Assembly: GCA_027322565.1 (NCBI GenBank)
Contig: DAHVRG010000097.1
Location: 1 to 8,797, forward strand
Reading direction: 5' to 3'
Length of the DNA: 8,797 nucleotides
From: Georgenia sp.
GTDB lineage: Bacteria > Actinomycetota > Actinomycetes > Actinomycetales > Actinomycetaceae
Part shown: positions 1 through 6,241 of the stretch, in pieces
Position numbering within the stretch: the first letter of the stretch is position 1
How the letters are laid out: each line of letters opens with the position of its first letter
The notes under the pieces: model-generated
Seen by the model: only the letters and a program-made list of their open reading frames with translations
Told to the model about the DNA's origin: nothing
Databases searched by the model: none
Position numbers and translations under genes: made by a program

Positions 1-104
1 GGAAGGGCGGCCAGCAGCCAGGCCGCCCCACCTGCCCGGCGGGTGCGGAGCCCACCGTCCGGGGTCTGCTCGACGGGGGGTGTGCCCTGGCCCTGCTGAG
101 TCAT
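1..104 (-). CDS. 5' end of an unidentified, probably membrane-anchored protein (partial)
   Basis: An open frame starts at the ATG at 104-102 and runs off the left edge after 34 codons without a stop. The visible peptide begins MTQQGQGTPPVEQTPDGG, then has a basic patch (LRTRR), then a hydrophobic stretch (AGGAAWLLAAL) at the edge. This pattern of a polar Pro/Gln-rich tail, arginines and the start of a transmembrane helix suggests an inner-membrane protein with a cytoplasmic N-terminus. A GGAG-type ribosome site lies at 112-109, 4 nt before the ATG. A possible -10 box lies at 146-141. The gene reads in the same direction as the aminotransferase, 65 nt downstream of its stop. The family cannot be named from this fragment. 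That it is a gene at all is a moderate-confidence inference. Confidence 0.5.
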   Translation of the reverse strand, partial: MTQQGQGTPPVEQTPDGGLRTRRAGGAAWLLAAL

Positions 105-140
105 GCCTCTCCAAACGCCCGGATGTCGGTGTGCCCGGAC

Positions 141-146
141 ACTCTA
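141..146 (-). promoter_or_regulatory. Candidate -10 box upstream of the left-edge partial gene
   Basis: On the minus strand this reads TAGAGT, matching the actinobacterial TANNNT -10 consensus. It would place the transcript start near 134 and leave a leader of about 30 nt containing the GGAG ribosome site. No convincing -35 element is visible. It lies in the 65-nt gap after the aminotransferase stop, so the left-edge gene may have its own promoter rather than rely on readthrough. Confidence 0.3.
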
Positions 147-169
147 CGGCCCGGCGGGCGGCGCGTCGG

Positions 170-1252
170 TCAGCGGCCCAGCACGTCCTTGAGCGCCCCG
201 AGGACCATTGCGACGGTGTCGTCACCGGCGTTGGGCCCCATGAGCCCGATCCGCCACACCGTGTCCGCGTGGGGCCCCACGCCCGCACCGATCTCGATGT
301 CGTACCGCTCGAGGAGCTCGGCCCGCACGGCGGCGGAGTCCACCCCCTCGGGCACGCGGACGGTGGTGAGCTGGGGCAGCCGGTGGCCCGGCGCGGCGAA
401 CAGCTCCAGCCCGAGCTCCTGCAGCCCCTCCTGCAGCCGTTCTCCGGCGCGGGCGTGCCGCTCCCACACCGCGGGCAGCCCCTCGTCGAGGATCCGGCGC
501 AGCGCGCCGTGCAGGCTGAGCACCATGGCCGTGGGCGCGGTGTGGTGGTAGGTGCGCCGACCGCCGGCTGTGCCGCCGACGTACCCGCCGAGCAGCCCGA
601 GGTCGAGGTACCACGACCGCGGCGTCTCGACGCGCCGGGCGAAGGCGCGCTCGGTGATCGTGAAGGGCGCCAGCCCGGGCGGCACCCCGAGGCACTTCTG
701 CGACCCGGCGTACCCGATGTCGACCCCCCACGCGTCGGCGCGCAGCTCGGTGCCGCCGATGGAGGTGACGGCGTCGACGAGGAGGAGCGCGTCCCCCTTG
801 AGCTCGCCGAGCGCCGCGATGTCGGAGCGCACCCCGGTGGACGTCTCCGCGTGGACGGCGGCGATGACCTTCGGGGCGGGGTGGGCCGCGGCGACGCGTT
901 CCGGGTCGACCGGCTGCCCCCACTCGTGGTCCACCCGGACCACCTCGGCCCCGTACCGGCGGGCGACCTCGCACATCCGCTCACCGAAGAGCCCGTTGAC
1001 CGCGACGACGACGACGTCGCCCTCGTCCACCGTGTTGACGAAGGCCGCCTCCATCCACGCCGAGCCGGTCGCCGAGAGCGGCAGGGTGCGCGGGTTCCCG
1101 GTCTGCCAGACGTCGCGCAGCATCGCGCACGCCTCGTCCATGAGCCGGATGAACTCGGGGTCGAGGTGCCCGAGGAGCGGGGCGGCCAGGCCCGCGGTGG
1201 CCTCCGGGTAGGGGTTCGTCGGGCCGGGGCCGAGGAGGTGCCGCGTCGTCAT
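170..1252 (-). CDS. Class V aminotransferase, alanine-glyoxylate / serine-pyruvate type
   Basis: This is a PLP-dependent fold-type I (class V) aminotransferase of about 360 residues, the usual family length, probably cytosolic. Numbering is from the ATG at 1252. Near the N-terminus is the family signature LLGPGPTNPYPEA (residues 6-18). Further motifs are HAETSTG (about 134-140), the cofactor-binding Asp160 in VDAVTSIGG, the Schiff-base lysine Lys186 in AGSQKCLGVPPG, YHHTAP (235-240), and Arg334 in WRIGLMG near the C-terminus, which in relatives binds the substrate carboxylate. Such enzymes transfer an amino group between a small amino acid (Ala, Ser) and glyoxylate or pyruvate. Substrate choice cannot be read from sequence. 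An upstream ATG at 1258 is in frame, but AGGGG at 1265-1261 sits only 2 nt from it and 8 nt from the ATG at 1252, so 1252 is preferred. The gene is divergent from the 2H phosphoesterase across about 110 nt. Confidence 0.92.
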   Translation of the reverse strand: MTTRHLLGPGPTNPYPEATAGLAAPLLGHLDPEFIRLMDEACAMLRDVWQTGNPRTLPLSATGSAWMEAAFVNTVDEGDVVVVAVNGLFGERMCEVARRYGAEVVRVDHEWGQPVDPERVAAAHPAPKVIAAVHAETSTGVRSDIAALGELKGDALLLVDAVTSIGGTELRADAWGVDIGYAGSQKCLGVPPGLAPFTITERAFARRVETPRSWYLDLGLLGGYVGGTAGGRRTYHHTAPTAMVLSLHGALRRILDEGLPAVWERHARAGERLQEGLQELGLELFAAPGHRLPQLTTVRVPEGVDSAAVRAELLERYDIEIGAGVGPHADTVWRIGLMGPNAGDDTVAMVLGALKDVLGR

Positions 1253-1365
1253 GGTCATGACCCCTACCTACGTCACCGGGGCACCGGGAGACAAACCCGC
1301 CGGACCGACCGGGGAGCGCCGGGAACGCGTGCGCACGACGCCGGCCGCCGACACACTGGGCCTCC

Positions 1366-1893
1366 ATGGCCCTCGCCGTCTGCTTGCTCTTCGCCCCCGC
1401 GGACGAGCGCGCGCTGCGCAGCCTGTGGCGCCGGGTCGAGGAGGCCGGCGTGCCGAGCATGTCCTCCCACACCCACGGCCGGCACGTGCCCCACCTGTCG
1501 TACGCCGTCCTGCGCACCTTCGACGTCGACGCGGTCCGGGCGGCCGTCTCCGCCCTTCCCGACGGCGGGCCGCTCACCCTCCACCTCAACGCCGTCGCCG
1601 CGGCACCGCGCGGCCGGGTGTGGCTCGTGCCCGCGGCGTCGGCGGCACTCGTCCGGCGCCAGGAGGCCGTCGCGGAGGTCACGACGACGACCCCCGGCGC
1701 CGACCTCCACCGTCACTACCTGCCGGGGCGGTGGCTCCCGCACGTGAGCGTCGCACCGCGGGCCCGGCTCGTCGACCTGCCCGTGGTCGCCGACGTCTCC
1801 TACGCCGTCCTGCCGCTCACCGTGCGCGCGGACCGGGCCGCGCTCGTCGACAGCGCCACCGGTGAGCGCCGGCCGCTCGACACCGTGCCGTGA
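1366..1893 (+). CDS. 2H phosphoesterase superfamily protein (2'-5' RNA ligase-like)
   Basis: The protein has 175 residues, typical of compact bacterial 2H phosphoesterases. Two H-x-S motifs define the family and form its catalytic pair: His43-Leu-Ser45 in VPHLSYAVL and His126-Val-Ser128 in LPHVSVAPR, about 83 residues apart. Relatives hydrolyse or ligate 2',3'-cyclic phosphate or 2'-5' linkages in RNA or nucleotides. The true substrate of most bacterial members is unknown, so only the superfamily is assigned. The N-terminal strand MALAVCLLFAP begins at the first plausible ATG. No clear Shine-Dalgarno precedes it. A CACACT at 1352-1357 is a weak -10-like match 8 nt upstream, which would allow leaderless initiation. 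The gene is followed 43 nt later by a small membrane-protein gene in the same direction. No tRNA or RNA-repair partner is nearby. Confidence 0.82.
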   Translation: MALAVCLLFAPADERALRSLWRRVEEAGVPSMSSHTHGRHVPHLSYAVLRTFDVDAVRAAVSALPDGGPLTLHLNAVAAAPRGRVWLVPAASAALVRRQEAVAEVTTTTPGADLHRHYLPGRWLPHVSVAPRARLVDLPVVADVSYAVLPLTVRADRAALVDSATGERRPLDTVP

Positions 1894-1936
1894 CCGCGCC
1901 GCGCTACCGTGCACCCGGAGGCGAGGAGGGCACACC

Positions 1937-2113
1937 GTGGACGAACGGGCCGAGCGCAGCTACTACCGGGCGATGCTCGTCATCACCGTGGTCCTCGCGG
2001 TGCTCGCCTCCGTCGTGACGGTCGCGGTCCTCGTCGCCGGGGACCGCCCGGACCCCTCCCCCACCGTCCCGGCCCCCGCGCCGTCGGTCACCCGCGACCG
2101 CGACGCGGGGTAG
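1937..2113 (+). CDS. Small single-span membrane protein, unknown function
   Basis: I take the start as the GTG at 1937 because AGGAGG at 1924-1929 sits 7 nt upstream; an ATG 75 nt earlier in the same frame overlaps the preceding gene and has no comparable site. The 58-residue product has a charged N-terminus (VDERAERSYYR), one hydrophobic helix at about residues 13-34 (AMLVITVVLAVLASVVTVAVLV), and a Pro-rich, Asp/Arg-ended tail (DRPDPSPTVPAPAPS). It has no signal-peptidase or lipobox motif, so it is probably a single-pass membrane protein with the proline-rich tail outside. It lies 43 nt after the 2H phosphoesterase, and its stop is 9 nt from the convergent end of the oxidoreductase gene. I recognise no family. 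Confidence 0.6.
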   Translation: MDERAERSYYRAMLVITVVLAVLASVVTVAVLVAGDRPDPSPTVPAPAPSVTRDRDAG

Positions 2114-2122
2114 GCACCGGGG

Positions 2123-3150
2123 TCACCCGCCCACGGCGTCGACCGCGGCGGCGAAGACGCGGGGCAGGCGCTCCGCTGCCGGCACGAGCAGGGGCCGGGC
2201 GGGTGAGCCCCCGACGGCGAGCAGCGCGCGGGTGAGGACCCGGTGCCGCCGCACGATGCGCCGCCACGTCCGCTCGTAGCCCGGGACGTCACCCGAGACG
2301 ATGTGCCCGACCGCTGCCTGCGCCTGCGCGAGCGCGAGGCTGATCCCCTCCCCGGTGAGCGCGTCGACGTAGCCGGAGGCGTCGCCGACGAGCACTGCCC
2401 GGCCGGCGACCCGCCGGCGGGACTCCTGCCGCAGCGGCCCCGCTCCCCGGACCGCGGACGCGGGCGCGGCACCGGCCACCCGGGCGAGGAGCTCGGGGAA
2501 GTCGCCGAGCTGGTCGTCGTAGGGCCCGCGGCGCGAGGTGAGGACCGCGATGCCGACCTCGTCGTCGGCGACGGGGGTCACGTACGCCTCGCTGTGCGCG
2601 GCCCAGTGGACCTCGACGTGGTCGGTCCACGGCGCCAGCCGCACGTGGCGGCGCAGCCCGTAGCGCACCGGTCCGGGCGCCCGCGCCTCCAGGCCGAGGG
2701 CCCGCCGCAGCGGGGAGTGGAGCCCGTCGGCGACGACGACGTACCCGGCCGGCTCGCCGTCGACGACGACGCCGCCGGGCTGCTGCACGACCGCCCGTAC
2801 CCGGCCCCGCTCAACGGCCACCCCCGCCTCGAGCACCGCGTCCCGCAGCGCCTGTGCAGCTCGGTGCGCCGCACCCCGCGGCCGGGGCGGCCGCTGAAGC
2901 GGGTCTCGGCCGACCGTCCGGGGGCGCAGTAGCGGATCCCGGCGAGGTCGCGCCCGCGCGGACGCACCCCCAGCCGCTCGAGGTGGTCGACACCGGCCGG
3001 CATGACGCCCTCGCCGCAGGCCTTGTCGACGACGCCCTCGCGGGGGTCACGCACGACGACGGAGAGACCGGCGGCGACCGCGTGCAGCGCGGTCACCAGG
3101 CCGGCCGGCCCGCCGCCGGCGACGACGAGGTCGACGGCCACGTCAGCCAC
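2123..3150 (-). pseudogene. FAD-dependent oxidoreductase, geranylgeranyl-reductase family, split by an apparent 1-base deletion
   Basis: The N-terminal half reads in one frame from GTG 3150 (or GTG 3141). It has the FAD Rossmann motif VVAGGGPAG (GGGPAG at residues 12-17 from 3150), then DKACGEG (42-48), typical of the geranylgeranyl reductase-like group, and reaches RRTELHR near 2854. The C-terminal half continues in a different frame (ALRDAVLEAGV...) with VVADGLHSPLRR (about 2740-2702) and the FAD-pyrophosphate motif GDASGYVDALTGEG (2386-2345), ending at the TGA at 2125-2123. One missing G at 2851-2852 reconciles the two; the repaired protein would be about 342 residues, a normal length. The frame is otherwise intact, so this is either a recent mutation or a base-calling error. 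Unrepaired, the first frame runs on to 2578 as unrelated residues. It overlaps the methyltransferase stop by 8 nt, so it is the third gene of the polyketide synthase operon. Likely role: reduce or oxidise the polyketide or a prenyl chain. Confidence 0.8.
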
Positions 3151-3673
3151 CCGACGGCGCGGCGTCCGCCAGGGCCCGGTTCTCGGTGCGGATCCGCACG
3201 GTGAGCAGCCAGGCGTTCGCCGCAGAGAAGACGAGCGCGGTGAGCCACGCGGAGTGCACGAGGGGCAGCGCGAGACCCTCGACGACGACGGCGACGTAGT
3301 TCGGGTGCCGCAGCCACCGGTAGGGGCCGCGGTCGACGAGCGGCATCCCGGGCACGACGATGACCCGGGTGTTCCACCGCGGGCCGAGCGTGCGGATACA
3401 CCACCAGCGCAGCACCTGGGAGCCGACGGCGAGCACGAGCATGACCCAGCCGATGGCAGGCACGAAGGGCCGGTCGGCGAGCCACACCTCGACGAGGCAG
3501 CCGAGGAGCAGCCCGGTGTGGAGGACGACCATGACCGGGTAGTGACCGCCGCCGACCTCCCGGCCACCGTGGGCGAAGGCCCAGCGGGCGTTGCGTCGTG
3601 CGACGCCGAGCTCGGCGAACCGCTCGCCGACGACGGCCGCGACGAGGAGGGTGTAGACCACCTGGGAGGTCAT
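3143..3673 (-). CDS. Isoprenylcysteine carboxyl methyltransferase (ICMT)-like membrane methyltransferase
   Basis: The protein has 176 residues and probably four or five membrane spans (about 4-19, 46-64, 70-88 and 128-158). The ICMT signature is in the C-terminal half: RGPYRWLRHPNY (115-126), Glu132 in the next helix, then RIRTEN (160-165) with Glu164, the residues that bind S-adenosylmethionine in this family. The start is the ATG at 3673, which overlaps the PKS stop as ATGA and has GGAGG at 3682-3678, 4 nt upstream. A longer in-frame ORF upstream lies inside the PKS gene and is not used. Genes of this type next to type III polyketide synthases (SrsB in Streptomyces griseus) O-methylate phenolic lipids rather than prenylated proteins. 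By context I infer methylation of the PKS product in the membrane. The substrate is not shown by sequence. Confidence 0.88.
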   Translation of the reverse strand: MTSQVVYTLLVAAVVGERFAELGVARRNARWAFAHGGREVGGGHYPVMVVLHTGLLLGCLVEVWLADRPFVPAIGWVMLVLAVGSQVLRWWCIRTLGPRWNTRVIVVPGMPLVDRGPYRWLRHPNYVAVVVEGLALPLVHSAWLTALVFSAANAWLLTVRIRTENRALADAAPSGG

Positions 3674-4749
3674 CGCGCCTCCAGGAGCACGAGCTCGAGG
3701 CTGAAGCCGGGCCCCATCGCCATCATGAGCCCGCGGCTGCCGGGGGCCGGCTGCGCGTCGAGGGCGGTGCGCAGGATGTGGAGCACCGACGCCGAGGAGA
3801 GGTTGCCCACCGTGCGCAGGGACTCCGTCGTGAGCGCAAGCGCCTCGCGGGGCCGGCCGAGCGTCTCCGCCAGCGAGCCGATCACCTTCGGCCCGCCCGG
3901 GTGGCACACCCACCAGTCGATGTCGGCCACGGTCATCCCGTGGCGGGCGAGGAAGGCGGCGACGTCCCCGCCGACGTTGTCCCGCACGAGGTCGGGGACC
4001 TCCGCGCCGAGAACGATCCGCAGCCCGGTGGACCGCACGTCCCAGCCCATCACCGCCTCGGTGCCCGTGTAGAGGCGGCTCGTCGAGTCGACGACGCGCG
4101 GGACGGCGCCCGAGGCTGCGTCGCCGCGGCCGGCGGCGGGGTGGTCACGGCCCACCGCCACCACCGCGGCCCCGCCGTCCCCGAACAGGCCGCTGGCGAC
4201 GAGGTTGGCCCCCGAGGAGTCCCCGCGCTGCACCGTGAGCGAGCACAGCTCGACGCTGACGAGCGCGGCGACGGCCGCGGGCCGCCCGGCCAGGAGGTCG
4301 TGCACCCGCGCCGTCCCCGCAGCCCCACCCATGCAGCCCAGGCCGATGAGCGGCACCCGCACGACGTCCTCCCGCAGCCCGACGCGCTCGGCGATGCGGG
4401 CCTCGAGCGACGGCACCGCGAGCCCGGTGATCGTCGTCGAGACGACGATGTCGACGTCCCTGGCGACCATCCCGGCGCGGTCCAGCGCGGCGGTGAGGGC
4501 CCGTGAGCCGAGGTCGACCGCCGCCGCGATGAAGGCGTCGTTGGTCTGGCCGAAGTCGGTGAAGCCGGCGTACCGCTCGATCGGGAGGGCGAGATGGCGG
4601 TGCTCGACCTCGCAACCGGCGTGGATACGCCGGATGAGCCGCTCGCCGCTGTCGTCCAGCCCGATGAGGCCCACGAGCGCATCGGTGAGCTCGGCCTGGG
4701 AGTAGCGGTGCGCGGGCAGTACCGGCTCGACGGCGAGCAGGTCGGTCAT
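3670..4749 (-). CDS. Type III polyketide synthase (chalcone synthase-like)
   Basis: The enzyme has 359 residues with the full catalytic triad of the chalcone-synthase superfamily: Cys139 in LIGLGCMGGAAG, His283 in VCHPGGPKVI, and Asn316 in TVGNLSSASV. The C-terminal GMGPGFSLE-type loop is present as MAMGPGFSLELVLLE (343-357). It condenses malonyl-type extender units onto an acyl-CoA and cyclises the chain to a pyrone or resorcinol. Bacterial members with an ICMT-like methyltransferase and a flavoenzyme usually use long-chain fatty acyl starters, giving alkylpyrones or alkylresorcinols; that is inferred here from context. It is the first gene of a three-gene operon. The ATG at 4749 has no Shine-Dalgarno, but a -10-like TACGCT lies exactly 6 nt upstream, so the message is probably leaderless. 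It is divergent from a UbiA prenyltransferase gene. Confidence 0.95.
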   Translation of the reverse strand: MTDLLAVEPVLPAHRYSQAELTDALVGLIGLDDSGERLIRRIHAGCEVEHRHLALPIERYAGFTDFGQTNDAFIAAAVDLGSRALTAALDRAGMVARDVDIVVSTTITGLAVPSLEARIAERVGLREDVVRVPLIGLGCMGGAAGTARVHDLLAGRPAAVAALVSVELCSLTVQRGDSSGANLVASGLFGDGGAAVVAVGRDHPAAGRGDAASGAVPRVVDSTSRLYTGTEAVMGWDVRSTGLRIVLGAEVPDLVRDNVGGDVAAFLARHGMTVADIDWWVCHPGGPKVIGSLAETLGRPREALALTTESLRTVGNLSSASVLHILRTALDAQPAPGSRGLMMAMGPGFSLELVLLEAR

Positions 4750-4755
4750 TGGTCG

Positions 4756-4761
4756 AGCGTA
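4756..4761 (-). promoter_or_regulatory. -10 box of probable leaderless promoter for the type III PKS operon
   Basis: On the minus strand this reads TACGCT (TANNNT), followed by 6 nt (CGACCA) and then the ATG at 4749. That spacing puts the transcript start at or next to the A of the ATG. No ribosome site is present in the interval. No good -35 hexamer is seen, which is common in GC-rich actinobacteria. Confidence 0.5.
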
Positions 4762-4796
4762 CGGGCAGGACCGCCCCGCCGCTCCCGAAGCACCGT

Positions 4797-4802
4797 TAGC
4801 CT
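4797..4802 (+). promoter_or_regulatory. -10 box of probable leaderless promoter for the UbiA gene
   Basis: TAGCCT (TANNNT) is followed by 6 nt (CGCTGC) and then the GTG start at 4809. There is no Shine-Dalgarno between them. The arrangement mirrors the -10 box of the divergent PKS promoter 35 bp away, so the two promoters share one 59-bp region and could be controlled by one bound protein. Confidence 0.5.
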
Positions 4803-4808
4803 CGCTGC

Positions 4809-5612
4809 GTGCGCACCCTCGTCGCGCTCACGCGTGCCTCCCACCCGGCCCCGACCGTCGTCGTCACGGGGCTGGCCGCGCTGCTCGCCGTCGAGGCCGG
4901 CCTCGGCGGGGCACGCACACTGCTGGTCGCTGCCGCCGTCCTCGTCGGGCAGCTGTCCATCGGCTGGTCCAACGACCTCCTCGACGCCGGCCGGGACCGC
5001 GCCGTCGGCCGGACCGACAAGCCGCTGGCCACCGGGACGCTCGCACCGAGCACCGTGCGGGTCGCCCTCGGGGCGGCTGTCGTCGGGTGCGTCGTCCTCT
5101 CCCTGGCCCTCGGTCCCGCCGCGGGGCTCGTCCACCTCGTCCTCGTCGCGTGCGGCTGGGTCTACAACCTCGGGGTGAAGTCGACGGCGCTGTCCTGGCT
5201 GCCCTACCTCGCCGCGTTCGGAGCGCTGCCGGCGGTGCCGTGGCTCGCGCTCGCCCCGCCGACCTGGCCGCCGTGGTGGATGGTCGTGGTCGGCGGCCTG
5301 CTCGGCGTCGGTGCCCACGTCGTCAACGTGCTGCCCGACCTCGCCGAGGACGCCGCGACCGGGGTGCGCGGCCTGCCCCACCGGCTCGGGGCGCGGGCGT
5401 CGGGGGTACTCGCCGTCGCCGTCCTCCTCGCCGGCACCGGGGTGGCGGTGCTCGGTCCGGCCGGTCCGGTGCCGGCCTGGGGCTGGGCGGTGCTCGCCGG
5501 TGCCGGGCTGCTCGCCGTCGGCTCCCTCCGCCGCCCCCGCCGTGCGCCGTTCTACGCCGCGCTGGTCATCGCCCTGGGCAACGTCGTCGTCCTCCTCGTC
5601 CGGGCGGGATGA
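4809..5612 (+). CDS. UbiA-family membrane prenyltransferase
   Basis: The protein has 267 residues with about seven to nine hydrophobic helices. The first Asp-rich motif is NDLLDAGRD (Asn55, Asp56, Asp59, Asp63), followed by the RTDKPLATG loop (68-76). The second is DLAEDAATG (Asp177, Asp181) followed by VRGLPHRLG. Tyr119-Asn120 and Lys124 lie in WVYNLGVKST, as in the family. UbiA enzymes bind prenyl diphosphate through Mg2+ held by the two Asp motifs and transfer the chain to an aromatic or other acceptor within the membrane. The start is the GTG at 4809, the first possible codon, with a -10 box 6 nt ahead. It is divergent from the type III PKS, and such pairing is common in actinobacteria. 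The natural acceptor may be the PKS product (inference). Alternatives include quinone or prenyl-lipid synthesis unrelated to the PKS. Confidence 0.9.
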   Translation: MRTLVALTRASHPAPTVVVTGLAALLAVEAGLGGARTLLVAAAVLVGQLSIGWSNDLLDAGRDRAVGRTDKPLATGTLAPSTVRVALGAAVVGCVVLSLALGPAAGLVHLVLVACGWVYNLGVKSTALSWLPYLAAFGALPAVPWLALAPPTWPPWWMVVVGGLLGVGAHVVNVLPDLAEDAATGVRGLPHRLGARASGVLAVAVLLAGTGVAVLGPAGPVPAWGWAVLAGAGLLAVGSLRRPRRAPFYAALVIALGNVVVLLVRAG

Positions 5613-5614
5613 GG

Positions 5615-6133
5615 TCAGCCGCCGACGTCGTGGAGATGGTGGAGCACCTCGTGGACGAGGTAGCCCGCGAGCGTGCGCACGGTGAAGACCGACCCGTCCC
5701 CGCGCGTCCCGCTGCGCTCCCACGCGTCGTGCGGCACGGCGGCGAACGCGTCCGAGAGCGCCCGGGCGTTGCCGGCGAGCTCGGCGGCGACCGCGGCCGG
5801 GTCCTGCTCGGCGTAGCGGTCCGCGACGGCGGCGGCGTCCTGGTCCCAGTCCGGGAACGTCGGCCGCGTCTCCGCGAGGATGAGGCCGAGCCGGGTGCGG
5901 AAGACCGCGCACACGTCCCGCACGTGCGCGGCGTACTCCAGCGGCGACCACGTCGACCCGTCCGGTCGCCGCGCGGCGTCCGGACGGCGCAGCACCACCT
6001 TCCAGCGCACGACGGCGTCGCGCAGCACGTCCGGAGCCGTCGCCGGGGAGTGGGCGCCGGCCTCCGTCCCGCACTCCGGGCACGCGCGCTCCAACACCCA
6101 GGTCCAGTCCTTGGTCTCCGGCTCGATCGGCAT
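5615..6133 (-). CDS. DinB-superfamily protein with N-terminal CPxCG motif
   Basis: The protein has 172 residues. The start is the ATG at 6133, preceded by AGGGAGG about 5 nt upstream; a longer in-frame ATG at 6172 has no such site. It shows the four-helix DinB pattern with likely metal ligands His70 (WSPLEYAAHVRDV) and His161 and His165 in the C-terminal HEVLHHLHDVGG. Near the N-terminus, TWVLERACPECGTEAG contains a CPEC pair (Cys18, Cys21), a half zinc-ribbon-like motif seen in an actinobacterial DinB subgroup. DinB-like proteins are metal-dependent, and some relatives are thiol-dependent transferases or isomerases using mycothiol or bacillithiol. No substrate can be assigned. The gene converges with UbiA with only 2 nt between stop codons and is divergent from the substrate-binding lipoprotein gene. 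It is probably not functionally part of the PKS locus. Confidence 0.8.
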   Translation of the reverse strand: MPIEPETKDWTWVLERACPECGTEAGAHSPATAPDVLRDAVVRWKVVLRRPDAARRPDGSTWSPLEYAAHVRDVCAVFRTRLGLILAETRPTFPDWDQDAAAVADRYAEQDPAAVAAELAGNARALSDAFAAVPHDAWERSGTRGDGSVFTVRTLAGYLVHEVLHHLHDVGG

Positions 6134-6152
6134 CGTGTCCTCCCTGGGCGAC

Positions 6153-6158
6153 ACGCTA
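6153..6158 (-). promoter_or_regulatory. Candidate -10 box for the DinB-like gene
   Basis: The minus strand reads TAGCGT (TANNNT). A transcript start near 6146 would leave a short leader of about 13 nt carrying the AGGGAGG ribosome site before the ATG at 6133. The -35 region is unconvincing. Confidence 0.35.
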
Positions 6159-6166
6159 CCGGGCGT

Positions 6167-6232
6167 CGTCACCCGGGACAGGGCCTCCCCGGCGCGGACC
6201 CGGTCGGCGGAATACCGTCCCCGTCACCCGGG
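6167..6232. repeat. Pair of 11-bp direct repeats (CGTCACCCGGG) in a divergent intergenic region
   Basis: Identical 11-mers lie at 6167-6177 and 6222-6232, 55 bp apart, between the DinB-like and lipoprotein genes. One copy overlaps the putative DinB -35 region, and the other lies 9 bp before the lipoprotein -10 box. They could be operator half-sites, or chance repeats in GC-rich DNA. Confidence 0.25.
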
Positions 6233-6241
6233 CGGGTCCAG

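Noticed and set aside
5..28. Perfect 8-bp inverted repeat GGGCGGCC/GGCCGCCC with an 8-nt loop, as a terminator or operator
   Set aside because: It falls inside the partial minus-strand reading frame, where it encodes Gly/Ala/Leu residues of a hydrophobic segment. No T-tract follows. It is probably a by-product of codon use.
80..1747. 555-codon open frame on the plus strand across the aminotransferase and phosphoesterase genes
   Set aside because: It is antisense to a gene with full class V aminotransferase motifs. Its residues are Arg/Pro/Gly-rich without any domain, as expected for a shadow frame in GC-rich DNA.
2849..2857. Programmed -1 ribosomal frameshift joining the two oxidoreductase halves
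   Set aside because: The direction would be right, but no X-XXY-YYZ slippery heptamer is present at the junction, and no known member of the family uses recoding. A one-base deletion or sequencing error is simpler.
2123..3150. Assignment of the flavoenzyme as an SrsC-type aromatic hydroxylase
   Set aside because: The operon context would suit it, but the DKACGEG and GDASGYVDALTGEG motifs look closer to the geranylgeranyl-reductase group. I leave the reaction open.
3674..3913. 80-codon N-terminal extension of the ICMT-like gene
   Set aside because: It lies entirely inside the PKS gene in another frame and is Arg/Pro-rich. The ATG at 3673 has a good GGAGG site and an ATGA overlap.
4746..6083. 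445-codon open frame on the minus strand opposite UbiA
   Set aside because: It is antisense to the UbiA gene and overlaps the DinB-like gene in another frame. Its composition is low-complexity, charged and Gly/Arg-rich, with no start signal.
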